This document shows positions 11,847 through 23,339 of a stretch of DNA of 64,000 nt, one piece after another; position 1 is the first letter of the stretch, and each line of letters opens with the position of its first letter. Below the pieces are notes generated by a model that saw nothing but the letters and a program-made list of their open reading frames with translations, was not told where the DNA came from and ran no database searches. The position numbers were made by a program, and so were the translations under genes. Location of the stretch: positions 263,945,024-264,009,023 of the forward strand of contig NC_089822.1 in NCBI RefSeq assembly GCF_035046505.1, given 5' to 3'. This DNA is from Tiliqua scincoides (lineage: Eukaryota; Chordata; Lepidosauria; Squamata; Scincidae).

Positions 11847-14800
11847 CTGTTGGAATAAGAGGAGAATACAAAAGCTAAGTGATTCCTTAAATCAGGGGAA
11901 AAGAGAACTTCAAAACATGTCTGTTGCCCCCCCCCCAAAAAAAAAACAAATCAAGGAACATTCAAAAGGAAGTGGGACATTTCTGCTTTGCTTCTAGCAA
12001 GGATCAGCAACCTTTCTGAACAGCCAGAAATTTTGTGATGTTGTCATCATGTTACCACCAAACTTCTGTGTTGCTGAGTCCTGGAAGCAGCTGCACGGAG
12101 CAGAAGGCCTCCCACCCAATCTGCTGCATGCTGGACAAGCAGTGGCAGAGCTGCAGAGCTCATTGCACAGCATAGGGACTCTGCAAGCCTGGGCAGATGG
12201 CTCTGCCACGCCCTGTGTGGTATACAGCAAATTGGGCAGGAGCTGAGCTCTCCATGGGTCAGATGAGGTGGAGGGCCAGATCTGGCCCGCAGGCCATAGG
12301 TTGCCAACCCCTGGATTATCACAGTTTATAGGAATCCAAACCACATGCTAGTTACAAAAACTGTAGCAAATATATATCCATTTGGGGATGGGTAAGAATT
12401 CTGTTAATACACACACACCCCAAAAGTGCAGGAAATCAGGCTTGGAGCATCTTCTTCTCAGTCAATATTTGTAAGCTTTTAGGAAAAGAAGACTAAAGGA
12501 GGGACTTATAATTATGCCCAGGGATATAAGGGACTTATGCTCAATTATATAAGGGACTTATAATTATGCCCATTGTGAAAAATTGGACAGACAGTAACTT
12601 GTCTCTTTCTCAACACTAGAATCAGGGGACATTCAATGAAGTGACTGGTGGTTGGTTGAGGACAGGCAAAAGGAGACAACTTCTGTGCACAGCACCTAAA
12701 TAATGTATGGATCCACGACTTTGATTAGTGATTTTGAGGATGCCCCTCATTTGGAGCTCCAGTTGATCCAATAATATAGACACCTAATATCCTTACCCTG
12801 CATGGAAGCATCCCGGCCATCCTCCTGTTTGATCGGCTTTTGCCAAGTGTCCAATGGAGCTTCCTCGGGGAAATGGTCTGGCTCCTCCTTGAATGGCTCC
12901 AGCGCCTGAAATAGCATGGAGAATCCAAATAATTGCTTGTTAAGTTCATAGCCTCCTCTTTCTTGAAGGAGCTTGGCGTGGCTTGCTCATTCATTCAGAT
13001 TTTTTAGAAGTCTATTTTCTGTTTCAAAAGAATACACAAAGCAACTGACAAGAACGGGAATTCAGACAACAAAGATACCAGAATTAGATGCAGCAGATGG
13101 TTAATCTCGAGCTGGACTTGCCTCCAAATCACAGAGGGTCAGAGCTGCTTAAGCCTGAGTCATTGCCATTTTCAACCACTGTGCAGAGGCACATTAGTGT
13201 GCCATGAAAGGTCAGCTCATATGCCACAGCAGTTTGGAGCACAGCAGTTGGAAAGTAGAGGAAGAGGACAAACAATTCGTTACTACAGACAGTTGCCCTA
13301 AAAACAGAGCTGCAGAACCCGGAACAGTCTCCAGGAAGCTGGAAGTGGCATCATAAGAGGTGAAGACCAAACAGTATAAGACCACAGAGGTCAGTGTGCC
13401 AAGAGAAGGAAAACATTGAAAATCACAGACAAATGTGCTTCAAGGAAGGAGAATATCCACACTTGCCAACATCACTTGCTCTAAGTATCCCTAACTCTAC
13501 CAGCAGCCTGAAATCTTGGAAACCAACCTTGGAATTCCATCCCACCATGACAGAGGAGCAAAGATTCCAAACATCTCTAAACCCTGTGGCATTTCAAGCT
13601 TTCCAGTCACATCAAAGGTCCCCAACAACCACTGACTTCCAGTCAGCTAAGCTGTGAAGACCTCTCAGTTCGACCAGACTGACAGCTGAGACTCAACTCA
13701 CTGGGTTTGCAATCTACCCTTACCTGAACTTGTCCTTTTTGAGCATCCCTTATCTGAAGTGCTTGGGATGGGCCCTAAGTCAAAACATAAAATTCACTTT
13801 TATTTCATATACCCCTTCCTTATATACATAGCCTGAAGGTAATTTTATACAATATTTTTAAATAACACTGTGCATGAAACACAGTTTGTGATTTTATTTC
13901 TTTGGGCAAAAAGTAAAAAAAAAAAAGTCATACTGGAGCTCAAAAACGTTCTGTATTTCAGAATATTATGTATTTTGGAATCCTAGATAAAGGGTACTCA
14001 ACCTGTATTAAGTGTATGCAAGCCAGGATGGTAGTGATTCTGGATTTTGACTTAGACCTGGAAGATCCAGGTTCAAATCCCTGGTCAGTCATGAAGTTTC
14101 CTGGGTGACCTTGGGCCAGTCGCTATCTCACAGCCTCACCTACTTCCCAGGGTTCTTGTGAGGACAGAAAGACGTGGAGGATCTATGCACAGCACCCTGA
14201 ACTCCTTGGAGGAAGGGAAGTATAAAAATGTGATAGATAAATAAATAAATGTACGACATACAGTTTTTTGTGTAGTGTGGGCTGCTTTTCTGAGGATCGC
14301 CTGAGATGCACAATGCTTGCACAGAGTCAAATGCTTTGTCCGTTTAGCGCCGTATTATCAAGGGGCCTGAGACGGCAGTCCATCCCAGCCCTACCACTCC
14401 AGCTCTCTCTCGATGAGGATTCACTTTGGGATCTTATGCAGGCAAAGCAAATGCCCTCCCATGCAGTAGCATTGCTACAGGGGTGGTGACGGGGTAAGTA
14501 CTACAGGTGCCGCAACACACTGTGTAAGCAGCTCCATTCCAGGCAGCAACAGCAATGTGTGTGCATTGCCATCGCTACCCGGAACGGCTCCAATGGCAAG
14601 TGGGAGTGGCCAATTACATGCCACATTTCGGCACCTACAGTACTTACTTTGCCACACCCCCATCGCATTAGTTACACTACTGATCCCACTGATTCCTGGA
14701 ACAAGAACACTTGAAAAAAAATATTTTCACCTCCTCTCTTTTCCTCTCTTCCTGTTGCTGCTGTCTCAGCAGGAAACCTTCAGCCAAGGCCACTGCTTGG

Positions 14801-15522
14801 GAACAAGTCTCCAGGTCACAGGTCCTCATCCTGCTCTGAATTTCTTTGGGGAGGATGGTCAGGAACTGCTCCAAGATCACCAGCTCCACAATCCGCTCCT
14901 TGCTATGGCTTTCGGGCTTCAGCCACAGGCGGCAAAGTTCTCGGAGCCTCTGGCAAACTTCTTGTGGCCCTTCTGCATCCCAGTAGCGGAAGCTCCGGAA
15001 CTGCTGTCGTGGTGTGTCCAGGGCGATGGGCTCCCTGTCCAGGGCCTCCTCCGTCATTGCTCCACTGCCCGTGCTCTCTTTGGTGAATGGGCTTTTGTCA
15101 GTCTGCTGTGATTTCCCACTCCCTGGTGGGAATTGGGTCATCCTCTCTACCCTCAGCTGTGGGTTAAAGTCAGCGGTGTCCCCAAAATGGGGCTGAAAAG
15201 CCTCGGTGTTGTTGTCCATCAAAGTGGGCTGAAGCAATTGGGAAGTGGCCCCATCCATATGAGGGGACTCCAGCGCTTGCACAAAGCCTTGAAGTTGGGC
15301 TTCCCAGCATCGCAGATGCTCTTCACTTGGCTCCCATTTCACCTGTTGTGGAATGGCACTTTCCCAGAACTCACTTATCCTCCCAGCCTGGGTCCCAAGA
15401 GGGCCCTTTCTGACTCCCTTCTGAGCTTCTGGGCCTGCTGAGTCCAGCTCTTCCCCCTTCGTTCCATTCTCTGGTGCAGTCTTTACACCCTGTGGCACCA
15501 CAACACTCGACATGGCTGCCAT
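10918..15522 (-). CDS. Gene A: SCAN-domain C2H2 zinc-finger protein (7 fingers), three coding exons
   Basis: Coding exons on the minus strand are 15522-14731, 12905-12797 and 11846-10918. They join in frame (792+109+929 nt) to give 609 residues. Residues about 58-87 hold a VKWEP motif followed by CWEAQLQGF. The SCAN domain lies at about 171-255, the linker exon has an IKQE motif, and seven C2H2 fingers with TGEKP-type linkers follow. SCAN domains mediate dimerisation and the fingers bind DNA, so this is probably a nuclear transcription regulator. The start is the first ATG of the exon (MAAMSS), with no upstream ATG in the 5' UTR part of that exon. Helix residues at -1,2,3,6 are RGDT, DSSR, HANK, QSNL, RTHV, RSKT and GSSR. 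The gene is transcribed away from gene B. One-to-one orthology is not assigned because this family expands lineage by lineage. Confidence 0.88.
12005..12313. mobile_element. hAT-like element in gene A intron 2
   Basis: The right end is GGTTGCCAACCCCTG, and the left end CAGCAACCTTTC is a decayed inverted copy. Confidence 0.5.
12570..12690 (+). mobile_element. CR1 fragment in gene A intron
   Basis: CTCAACACTAGAATCAGGGG followed by ACATTCAATGAAG matches the SHNTRTRGH region of CR1, with decay. Confidence 0.5.
12797..12905 (-). CDS. Gene A linker exon with IKQE motif
   Basis: This 109-nt exon has acceptor tttcag at 12906-12911 and donor G|GTAAGG, so it enters in phase 0 and leaves in phase 1. 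It encodes 36 acidic residues including PIKQEDG. It matches the linker exons of genes B, C and D in position, phase and the [IV]KQE motif. It was found by splice signals because it is too short to stand out as an open frame. Confidence 0.8.
13167..13426 (+). mobile_element. hAT-like element in gene A intron 1
   Basis: CATTTTCAACCACTGTGC begins it and ACATTGAAAATCACAG ends it. It is related to 8431-9009. Confidence 0.6.
13723..14005. mobile_element. Mariner/Tigger-type nonautonomous element
   Basis: The right end GGTACTCAACCTG is followed by TA, and the left end CCTGAACTTGTCC is preceded by TA. The GAGCATCCCTTATCTGAA body resembles a widespread vertebrate Tc1/mariner-class repeat (recalled similarity). 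Confidence 0.5.
14021..14251 (+). mobile_element. Sauria-type tRNA-derived SINE
   Basis: A box-like TGGTAGTGATTCTGG and B box GGTTCAAATCCC are followed by GGTGACCTTGGGCCAGTCGC, a CTCCTTGGAGGAAGG tail region and AAATAAATAAATG. It lies in gene A intron 1. Confidence 0.85.
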
Positions 15523-15657
15523 TTTCTCTCAAGAGGCAAGGTGAGGTGACTGGCCCCACCAGTGGTTTTCAGAGGACCAGCAGGACTTTCTCTGGACTAA
15601 GCTTGGAGAAAGTTTAAGGGCAGGTGCTGGTTTTGGATAAGTGGGAGAGGCTTCACT
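14731..15657 (-). CDS. Gene A exon with 5' UTR part and SCAN domain
   Basis: A pyrimidine-rich acceptor ends in CAG at 15658, so the exon starts at 15657. The ATG is at 15522 and the donor GAG|gtgaaa ends the exon at 14731 in phase 0. The SCAN core shows [20 protein letters not shown] and [12 protein letters not shown]. It is unusual in having YWDAEGP where its paralogues have YQEAEGP or YQEAERP, and RIVEL where they have QILEL. Confidence 0.8.
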
Positions 15658-15813
15658 CTGAGAGAAAGAAAGAACATGAGACATTAGATGGAGCTCAGAA
15701 ATTGACAACATCTTGATGTAAAGGAGCAGCCTACCAAAAATGCCATCTAATTCAAGCTGACAAGACAAAGCCCCCCTTCTGTCTCTTCCTCTTGCTGCAT
15801 TCCCTCCTCACTC

Positions 15814-15992
15814 AGGGTCCAATCTGATCTAATTTTCCAGTGCTGGTGCAGTTGTGCCAGTGGGGTGTGTGCTACATTCTGTGGTAGAGGGGCGGTCACT
15901 GGGGCCTCCTCAAAGTATCGGAACATGTGTTCCCTTACTACAGGGCTGCATTATGGCTACACCGGAGCTGGAAAGTTGGATAGGATTGGGCT
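15814..15992. mobile_element. Short TIR element (GGGCNCAATCC family), decayed
   Basis: GGGTCCAATCTGATC and GATAGGATTGGGCTC are inverted termini, with TTTCCAGTGCTGG and GAGCTGGAAAGTTGG just inside. Confidence 0.55.
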
Positions 15993-16775
15993 CTCAAGGT
16001 GCTCTCATTACTTCCCCCTCAGTTATATCTCCAGCCCCCCATCAGTTCTCAGCCCCCAGCCCTCTCTAAACGACTATACCTGCTGACACACCAGCAGAGA
16101 TGGAAAAGAAGAAGGGAAGCAAAGTGTGCTTTTGTTATTCATTCATTTAATCTATTTTTACCCTGCTTTCCCCCCTACAAGGAGCACCCAAGGCAGCTTA
16201 CAAAGGACACTGACACACACACACCCCAAAAAAAACAGCAAACAGATGATGGTGATGATGATACCGTTTTTCAACCAGAGTAGTTCACAAACCGGTTTAC
16301 ATAGTAAAATAAATGCTTCCCTATCCCCAAAGGGTTCACAATCTATTTTTTTTTTAAAACCCAATGAAATATATCAGCAATACAATAAATGTAGTTAAAA
16401 GATCAAAAGGCACAGCATTAAATACAAGGCTAAAAACAGATAAAATAGCAGTCAAGGCAGTAACATAAAACATGCACAATGCAATAAAACCCTAAGCAAA
16501 ACAACACAAAAGCTGGGCATCCTCCACCCTCCCTCCACCCAGGGGTCCCCTAAACTCACCTGATACCTCCCTAGAAAAGTCCCCTGACCCCCCCAATACT
16601 GCTACTGGGAGAAATTCAAAGGACAGGAGAACCAGGAAATTCCCCCTTCTCACTAACCAGAGGCCCCTCTAGCAATCTGAGCTCTTTCAACTTAACCCTG
16701 AGAGAGCCACCCAAGCATGGCTGGGCTTAATCAGCCCTGCCCTGGAACAGAGTTCTTGCACAGCTTTGCACCTGA

Positions 16776-17106
16776 ACATAAGAACATAAGAAGAGCCCGC
16801 TGGGTCAGGCCAGAGGCCCATCTAGTCCAGCTTCCTGTATCTCACAGTAGCCACCAAATGCCCCAGGGAGCACACCAGATAACAAGAGACCTCATCCTGG
16901 TGCCCTCCCCTGCATCTGGCATCTGAGGTAGCCTACTTTCAAGACCAGGAGGTTGCACATACACATCATGGCTTGCAACCCGTGATGGATTTTTCCTCCA
17001 GAAACATGTCCAATCCCCTTTTAAAGGCATCCAGGCCAGATGCCGTCACCACATCCTGTGGCAAGGAGTTCCACAGGCCAACCACACGCTGAGTAAAGAG
17101 GTGCCA
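16776..17106 (-). mobile_element. CR1 3' end, antisense
   Basis: It begins with a CATAAGAACATAAGAAG octamer tail and continues through the CR1 3' UTR to CACACGCTGAGTAAAGAG. Confidence 0.85.
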
Positions 17107-17269
17107 CCAGATGTAGAAAGGGGAGTCTGCATCTCTCACGGCTTAGACTGCCAAAATTCCCTCTTCAACACAATTGTTGTAGGAGAATCCTGGAGATCTC
17201 TTGGAAAACTGCCCCCCGCAACCCATTCTCGGTGCAATTTCCAGGAAATCCTATTTTCAGGCCAGGACA

Positions 17270-17460
17270 AGTGAACCAGTTGTGTGCGTGTGTTGTGCAA
17301 AGACATACAGAGATCTGGTTCTCAACAATATCTGATCAAATTGAGAGTGTGAGAGTCTGTCCTGGTGGGAAAGAGACTGGCCCAGAACAGGCCATCGTGC
17401 AGAGGCGGATGTGGTACCTCCTCTGGCCAGCAGTGGCAGTTCTCCTGCATCCCGGTCTTT
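17270..17460 (+). repeat. Low-copy repeat upstream of gene A
   Basis: Shares GAGAGTCTGTCCTGGTGGGA and TGCAGAGGCGGATGTGG-type blocks and GTTCTCCTGCATCCCGGTC with 26625-26755. Class unknown. Confidence 0.65.
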
Positions 17461-18038
17461 ACAGTCATTCCAGGGTACCCAGAAGGCTGAACTGGAGAGC
17501 AAGATGTGCAGTTAGGGATTGCCAGGCCAGTCAAAAGGCTAAATTGAGTTAATGCATTACCTATAGCACTCCCATTTCTAGAGAAAATCAGGAAATGTGA
17601 CATTTTAATTTTTTCTTCTTAAATTTTCTTTAATTTTTGCAAGGCAAGGGTGCTTGCAAACTTTTAAAAATAAAATTTCAAAAACTTTTCACGACCCACC
17701 AAAAACCGCCTCATGACCCACTGGTGGGTCCCGACCCACAGATTGGTAAACTCTAAGCTAGAATGTAAAAGGTGAATCTTTACTATGTTCCTTGCAACAA
17801 CAGACAGCATTTCTGTAGTGATCAAGTTGCCGGAGGCCAGGAACATGTGAGGTTCTCACTTCTAGAAAGGACTGTGCATCTAGGGGTGAAAAAGGACAGA
17901 ACCTTCTAGGCCTTGGGCATGGAGAAGGAGCAGGAAGAAAATCCCAGTGTGGTTTGTCTTCAAGTGTGCGATGCTCCAGAGCAAGCAGAGAATGGCACAC
18001 CTGGTTGAATAGGCACCAAGACAGCAGCGGGGTCTAAT

Positions 18039-18176
18039 GGTTGGCAACCTTCAGTTTCGAAAGACTATGGTATAAGCCTACAGCACCCAGTATTTCCAGG
18101 CAGTCTCCCATCCAAGTACTAACCAGGCCTGACCCTGCTTAGCTTCCGAGATCAGACAAGATCCAGCATGTTGGAC
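18039..18176 (-). mobile_element. 5S rRNA-derived SINE-like unit with LINE tail
   Basis: On the minus strand the order is 5S rRNA (GATCTCGGAAGCTAAGCAGG, GGTTAGTACTTGGATGGGAG, GGGTGCTGTAGGCTT), then TATACCATAGTC, then the LINE tail to GGTTGCCAACC. The junction is the same as at 47.3 kb. The first part of 5S is diverged, so it is unlikely to be a working 5S gene. Confidence 0.85.
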
Positions 18177-18725
18177 AGAGATTGATTCCCTTCGCTCACA
18201 GCTGACCAAGGCATGCCATGGGATGCCAACTCCTTGCTGCCCTCTGAGAAAGTGACTGAAGCCTGTGGCTGGCCAAGAGAGGAGCAGGTGGCTTGGCTCG
18301 TCCCAGCTGTAGGTAGACAGGTAGACTCCCAGGCAGACTGCATGGGAATGTGAAGGCCTCCATCTTGGACAGGGAAGCCACTGGAATAGAAAGCACTGAT
18401 GCTCCAGACAGTGTGGATGTTTGTGATGTCAGTGATGTGATGTCAGAGAAATTGTTGATTTTTGCTCTCATTTTGAGATAATTTGGGTTTTTTGGCCTGT
18501 GTTATGGAAATAAGCCTCAGGTGCCATTGTAGGAACCTGAGAAACCATCCCCGCTAGGTGAACAACATGTATACGGTGTGACCCCATTGATTTTCTGGAG
18601 AACACTTATCTCACTTCCCTGGCCTCAGGAATGTGATCTTTATAGATATACCTTCTTCCCAAGGAATGCTGGTGATCGAGTTCCCTGACTTGTTAGTTTT
18701 GTTACAAGTGCTTTAACTCCTAAGG

Positions 18726-19230
18726 CAGTGGTATTCAAATGGGGGCATTGTGAAGCCTCAACCTGAGGGCCCTGGTCTCTTTACCCTTCAGGGGCGGGGG
18801 CAGCCAGGAGGCAGGGTGGAGGCAGGGGGGCTGCAGGGGCTTGGGTACACTTGCCTAAGCCTCCTGCAGCCTCCCAGGGTGCAGGGAGCCCTGCGCGACC
18901 TTCGGCTGTGCTCCCCAGGTCAGGGAAAGTGAGAGGGAGGCAATCCCGCCTTTCCTCCGCTAAACCGGAAGCAGAGCGTGATCGCTCCACTTTCCCTTCC
19001 GATGGGGCTGCAGGGACTGGGGTGCACCCTCCAGTCCCTGCAGCAGCTGTCCCTGGGTGCGGGGAGCCCCGTGCGAGCGCCTGCAGGGCTGCCCAGGTCA
19101 GGGAAAGTGAGAGTGGAGCAAATGATCCTGGGGATGGCATCACTGCCTTCCCCCTGCCCCTGCTGCCTCCCTTCGCCCCCGCAAAGACTTACTGCGGGTT
19201 TCAAACTCCCAGAGAGTTTGAAAACCGCAG
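18726..19230. mobile_element. hAT-like GC-rich element with perfect 8-bp target duplication
   Basis: TCCTAAGG flanks both ends (18718-18725 and 19231-19238). Termini are CAGTGGTATTCAAA and TTTGAAAACCGCAG. Inside, AGGTCAGGGAAAGTGAGAG occurs twice, marking an internal duplication of about 180 bp. Confidence 0.75.
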
Positions 19231-19742
19231 TCCTAAGGAGACACACATGTTTCTGGAGAAACGCTTGTAGTCTTCCTGACCCACAGAATGCCTGCCTTGA
19301 GTATGTCTTTGTTCTGTACCAATCTGAGAATGGTTTGGACCATTGAGTCAGGACCAGACGCTGTGCCCATTGAAGTGGTCAATGCCAAACGCGCTTTAAA
19401 AAGCTGGAAAGCAATTTTATATCTCCAGTATTGCTTTGCATATTTTATGTTTCTTTCCAGGAAAGATGCTGAAGAACCACAGAGGACAGATGGAAAACCA
19501 GAGGAGTGTAGACATCAATGGCTGAAAAGAAACAGGCTTGGCAACCTGGAAATCCAGGTGTTGTTGGCAGACAGCACCTGACATCTCCTGAAAGGAAGAC
19601 GTCACAATTACCACCCAAGGAGTCAGGGAGAGATTAGGGGGAGTTCCCAAACCCTGGCAGGGTGCAACCCACACCCTCTTTCACCAGCCTAATCCACCTG
19701 ACCCTTGAGGATAATGTGGTCCGCTTATAATACCATAAGCAC

Positions 19743-21511
19743 AGACAAGCACTGTGAAAGAGTTAGCTTACCTGAGCATCAATCACCGTGCTGGGACTGA
19801 GGTCGCCTAGGCTTGAGGTTCTCATAAAGGCAGCTGCTTGGAGGACTGGAGACCACCTGGCCCCTCCCTCTCACCACTTTACACAGACGTGTTTGGATAC
19901 CCAGTCGGGAGGCAGACGCAGCTCTAGAAATGAAGGAGACACTCAAGCCCCTCGAGCCCATGGTGGGTGGGCTTCAAGTAAAGCACAAAGCCAGCTACGG
20001 GAACATGTCCTGGCTACTCCTACCTTTCTCAACCAACCAGATGTTCCTGGGGGGTAATAAGTGCAACAGATAAGAAAGAACGGATGAAAAATAAGGGGGG
20101 GAAACAGGATATTCATCACAGCAGAGATCCTCACCTGCCCTGAAGCCTCGCCAAGCCCTGGATCCCACTGCACACTCCTTTCCCCAGGAAAATCTCACCA
20201 CCTTCTGAGGTCCCTGGAAGGAAGTCATAGAAAAGCACAGTGAGTGGGGGGCTGTGACCATCTGCAGGCATCACCCAGGCACTTTCACCAGCTTCTGCCT
20301 GTCAGCATCATTCCTGGCTTCTGAGTGCCAACTTTCACCAGCTTCCACCCAGGAAAAGCCCCCAGTGAATCCACAGGTATCCACCACCTCCTGCCAGCAG
20401 GCTTCAGCAATCACACATGCACCAACTTTCAACCACAAACATCCACCAGCTTCGTCCGCTTGCCAGCGTCCACTGGCTTCCGAGCGCTTCGCGGGCAGGA
20501 CCCTCCACCAGCTTCGTCCGCCTGCCAGCGTCCACTGGCTTCCGAGCGCTTCGCGGGCAGGGCCCTCCACCAGCTTCGTCCGCTTGCCAGCGTCCACTGG
20601 CTTCCGAGCGCTTCCCGGGCACGGCCCTCCACCAGCTTCGTCCGCTTGCCAGCGTCCACTGGCTTCCGAGCGCATCGCGGGCAGGGCCCTCCACCAGCTT
20701 CGTCCGCTTGCCAGCGTCCACTGGCTTCCGAGCGCTTCGCGGGCAGGGCCCTCCACCAGCTTCGTCCGCTTGCCAGCGTCCACTGGCTTCCGAGCGCATC
20801 GCGGGCAGGGCCCTCCACCAGCTTCGTCCGCTTGCCAGCGTCAGAAGGCTTCAGTGGTCTGACATTCACCAGCTTTCATCTGCAGACATCCACCAGCTTC
20901 ATCCACTTGCCCCGTCCACTGGATTCCAAAACTAATCCTCACTGACTTCCTCCCACTCATGTCCTCCAGCTTCCATCGGGTCAGCTGGTTGTCGTCCACC
21001 GGCTTCAAGCCCTGGATTGCCGCCAGCTCCAAGCCACTTTTGCCCCCCACTCTGCAAGTTCATACATGAACTTGCCTTCTCTTCCCAGCCACTGCTCAGA
21101 TATCGCCTACTGCCTCTATCTGGGCCACCTCCTCCCTGTGGCCTGTCTTGCTTGAGAACCTCTGACTGGGCCTGCACAGGAGACTCTGGATGTCCTGCTT
21201 TGCTGGTTGTTCTCTTGAATGTGCTGTTCTCCATGCCGATGCTGAATGAGACAGAAATGTTTTAGATAAGCAAATTTCCATGGGATGCCAGAAATGAAAG
21301 CCTGTTTCCGACTTCCCACGTTGCACAGAAACACTTCTGAAGCATTCCTGTGCTGGAACTGAGGCAGCCTCTGTTTGCTCACATCATAAAGACACCTGCT
21401 TGGAAGAAGGACCACTTGGCCCATCCCTCCCACCGCCTCTCCTAGACAGGCGCTTTGGCTGCCCAATCACATCCCAGGCCTTATATCACTTTTGGCTCAT
21501 ATTTGGGAGGG
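19743..21511. repeat. 1.77-kb tandem duplication, unit 1
   Basis: It begins AGACAAGCACTGTG and ends CATATTTGGGAGGG. The next unit starts immediately with the same sequence. The length is 1769 bp. It holds a 62-bp minisatellite. No gene was recognised. Confidence 0.92.
20443..20840. repeat. 62-bp minisatellite, about 6.4 units
   Basis: CCACCAGCTTCGTCCGC recurs every 62 bp from 20443 to 20815. Units contain GCGCTTCGCGGGCAGGGC and several CpG sites, with a few unit variants (CGCATCGCGG, CGCTTCCCGG). Confidence 0.95.
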
Positions 21512-23339
21512 AGACAAGCACTGTGAAAGAGTTAGCTTACCTGAGCATCAATCACCGTGCTGGGACTGAGGTCGCCTAGACTTGAGGTTCTCATAAAGGC
21601 AGCTGCTTGGAGGACTGGAGACCACCTGGCCCCTCCCTCTCACTGCTTCAGACAGACACGTTTGGCTACCCAGTCGGGAGGCAGACACAGCTCCAGAAAT
21701 TAAGGAGACACTCAAGCCCCTCGAGCCCATGGTGGGTGGGCTTCAAGTAAAGCACAAAGCCAGCTACGGGAACATGTCCTGGCTACTCCTACCTTTCTCA
21801 ACCAACCAGACGTTCCTGGGGGGTAATAAGTGCAACAGATAAGAAAGAACGGATGAAAAATAAGGGGAGAAACAGGATATTCATCACAGCAGAGATCCTC
21901 ACCTGCCCTGAAGCCTCGCCAAGCCCTGGATCCCACTGCACACTCCTTTCCCCAGGAAAATCTCACCACCTTCTGAGGTCCCTGGAAGGAAGTCATAGAA
22001 AAGCACAGTGAGTGGGGGGCTGTGGCCATCTGCAGGCATCACCCAGGCACTTTCACCAGCTTCTGCCTGTCAGCATCATTCCTGGCTTCTGAGTGCCAAC
22101 TTTCACCAGCTTCCATCCAGGAAAAGCCCCCAGTGAATCCACAAATATCCACCACCTCCTGCCAGCAGGCTTCAGCAATCACACACGCACCAACTTTCAT
22201 CCACAAACATCCACCAGCTTCGTCCGCTTGCCAGCGTCCACTGGCTTCCGAGCGCTTCGCGGGCAGGGCCCTCCACCAGCTTCGTCCGCTTGCCAGCGTC
22301 CACTGGCTTCCGAGCGCTTCGCGGGCAGGGCCCTCCACCAGCTTCGTCCGCTTGCCAGCGTCCACTGGCTTCCGAGCGCTTCGCGGGCAGGGCCCTCCAC
22401 CAGCTTCGTCCGCTTGCCAGCGTCCACTGGCTTCCGAGCGCTTCGCGGGCAGGGCCCTCCACCAGCTTCGTCCGCTTGCCAGCGTCCACTGGCTTCCGAG
22501 CGCTTCGCGGGCAGGGCCCTCCACCAGCTTCGTCCGCTTGCCAGCGTCCACTGGCTTCCGAGCGCTTCGCGGGCAGGGCCCTCCACCAGCTTCGTCCGCT
22601 TGCCAGCGTCCACTGGCTTCCGAGCGCTTCGCGGGCAGGGCCCTCCACCAGCTTCGTCCGCTTGCCAGCGTCAGAAGGCTTCAGTGGTCTGACATTCACC
22701 AGCTTTCATCTGCAGACATCCACCAGCTTCATCCACTTGCCCCGTCCACTGGATTCCAAAACTAATCCTCACTGACTTCCTCCCACTCATGTCCTCCAGC
22801 TTCCATCAGGTCAGCTGGTTGTCGTCCACCGGCTTCAAGCCCTGGATTGCCGCCAGCTCCAAGCCACTTTTGCCCCCCACTCTGCAAGTTCATACATGAA
22901 CTTGCCTTCTCTTCCCAGCCACCGCTCAGATATCGCCTACTGCCTCCATCTGGGCCACCTCCTCCCTGTGGCCTGTCTTGCTAGAGAGCCTTTGACTGGG
23001 CCTGCACAGGAGACTGGATGTCCTGCTTTGCTGGTTGTTCTCTTGAATGTGCTGTTCTCCATGCCGATGCTGAATGAGACAGAAATGTTTTAGATAAGCA
23101 AATTTCCATGGGATGCCAGAAATGAAAGCCTGTTTCCGACTTCCCACGTTGCACAGAAACACTTCTGAAGCATTCCTGTGCTGGAACTGAGGCAGCCTCT
23201 GTTTGCTCACATCATAAAGACACCTGCTTGGAAGAAGGACCACTTGCCCCCTCCCTCCCACCGCCTCTCCTAGACAGGCGCTTTGGCTGCCCAATCACAT
23301 CCCAGGCCTTATATCACTTTTGGCTCATATTTGGGAGGG
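21512..23339. repeat. 1.83-kb tandem duplication, unit 2
   Basis: The length is 1828 bp. The 59-bp length difference is explained by one extra 62-bp minisatellite unit, one base fewer in a G-run near 21863 and two bases fewer near 23013. Confidence 0.92.
22211..22670. repeat. 62-bp minisatellite, about 7.4 units
   Basis: Same unit as at 20443-20840, with one more repeat and with nearly identical units, so it looks homogenised. Confidence 0.95.

Noticed and set aside
14021-14251. tRNA gene (A and B box-like words)
   Set aside because: The boxes belong to Sauria-type SINEs. No complete tRNA fold or anticodon arm was recognised.
18074-18172. A working 5S rRNA gene
   Set aside because: The start of the 5S sequence is diverged and the unit is fused to a LINE tail, so it is treated as a 5S-derived retroelement.
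20443-22670. Regular tandem spacing that might suggest a CRISPR array
   Set aside because: Units are contiguous and nearly identical with no unique spacers, and the genome is a vertebrate.
20254-22775. Long open frames (up to 247 codons) in several frames across the 62-bp repeats
   Set aside because: The same peptide appears in every frame because the unit length is not divisible by three. This is minisatellite structure, not a gene.
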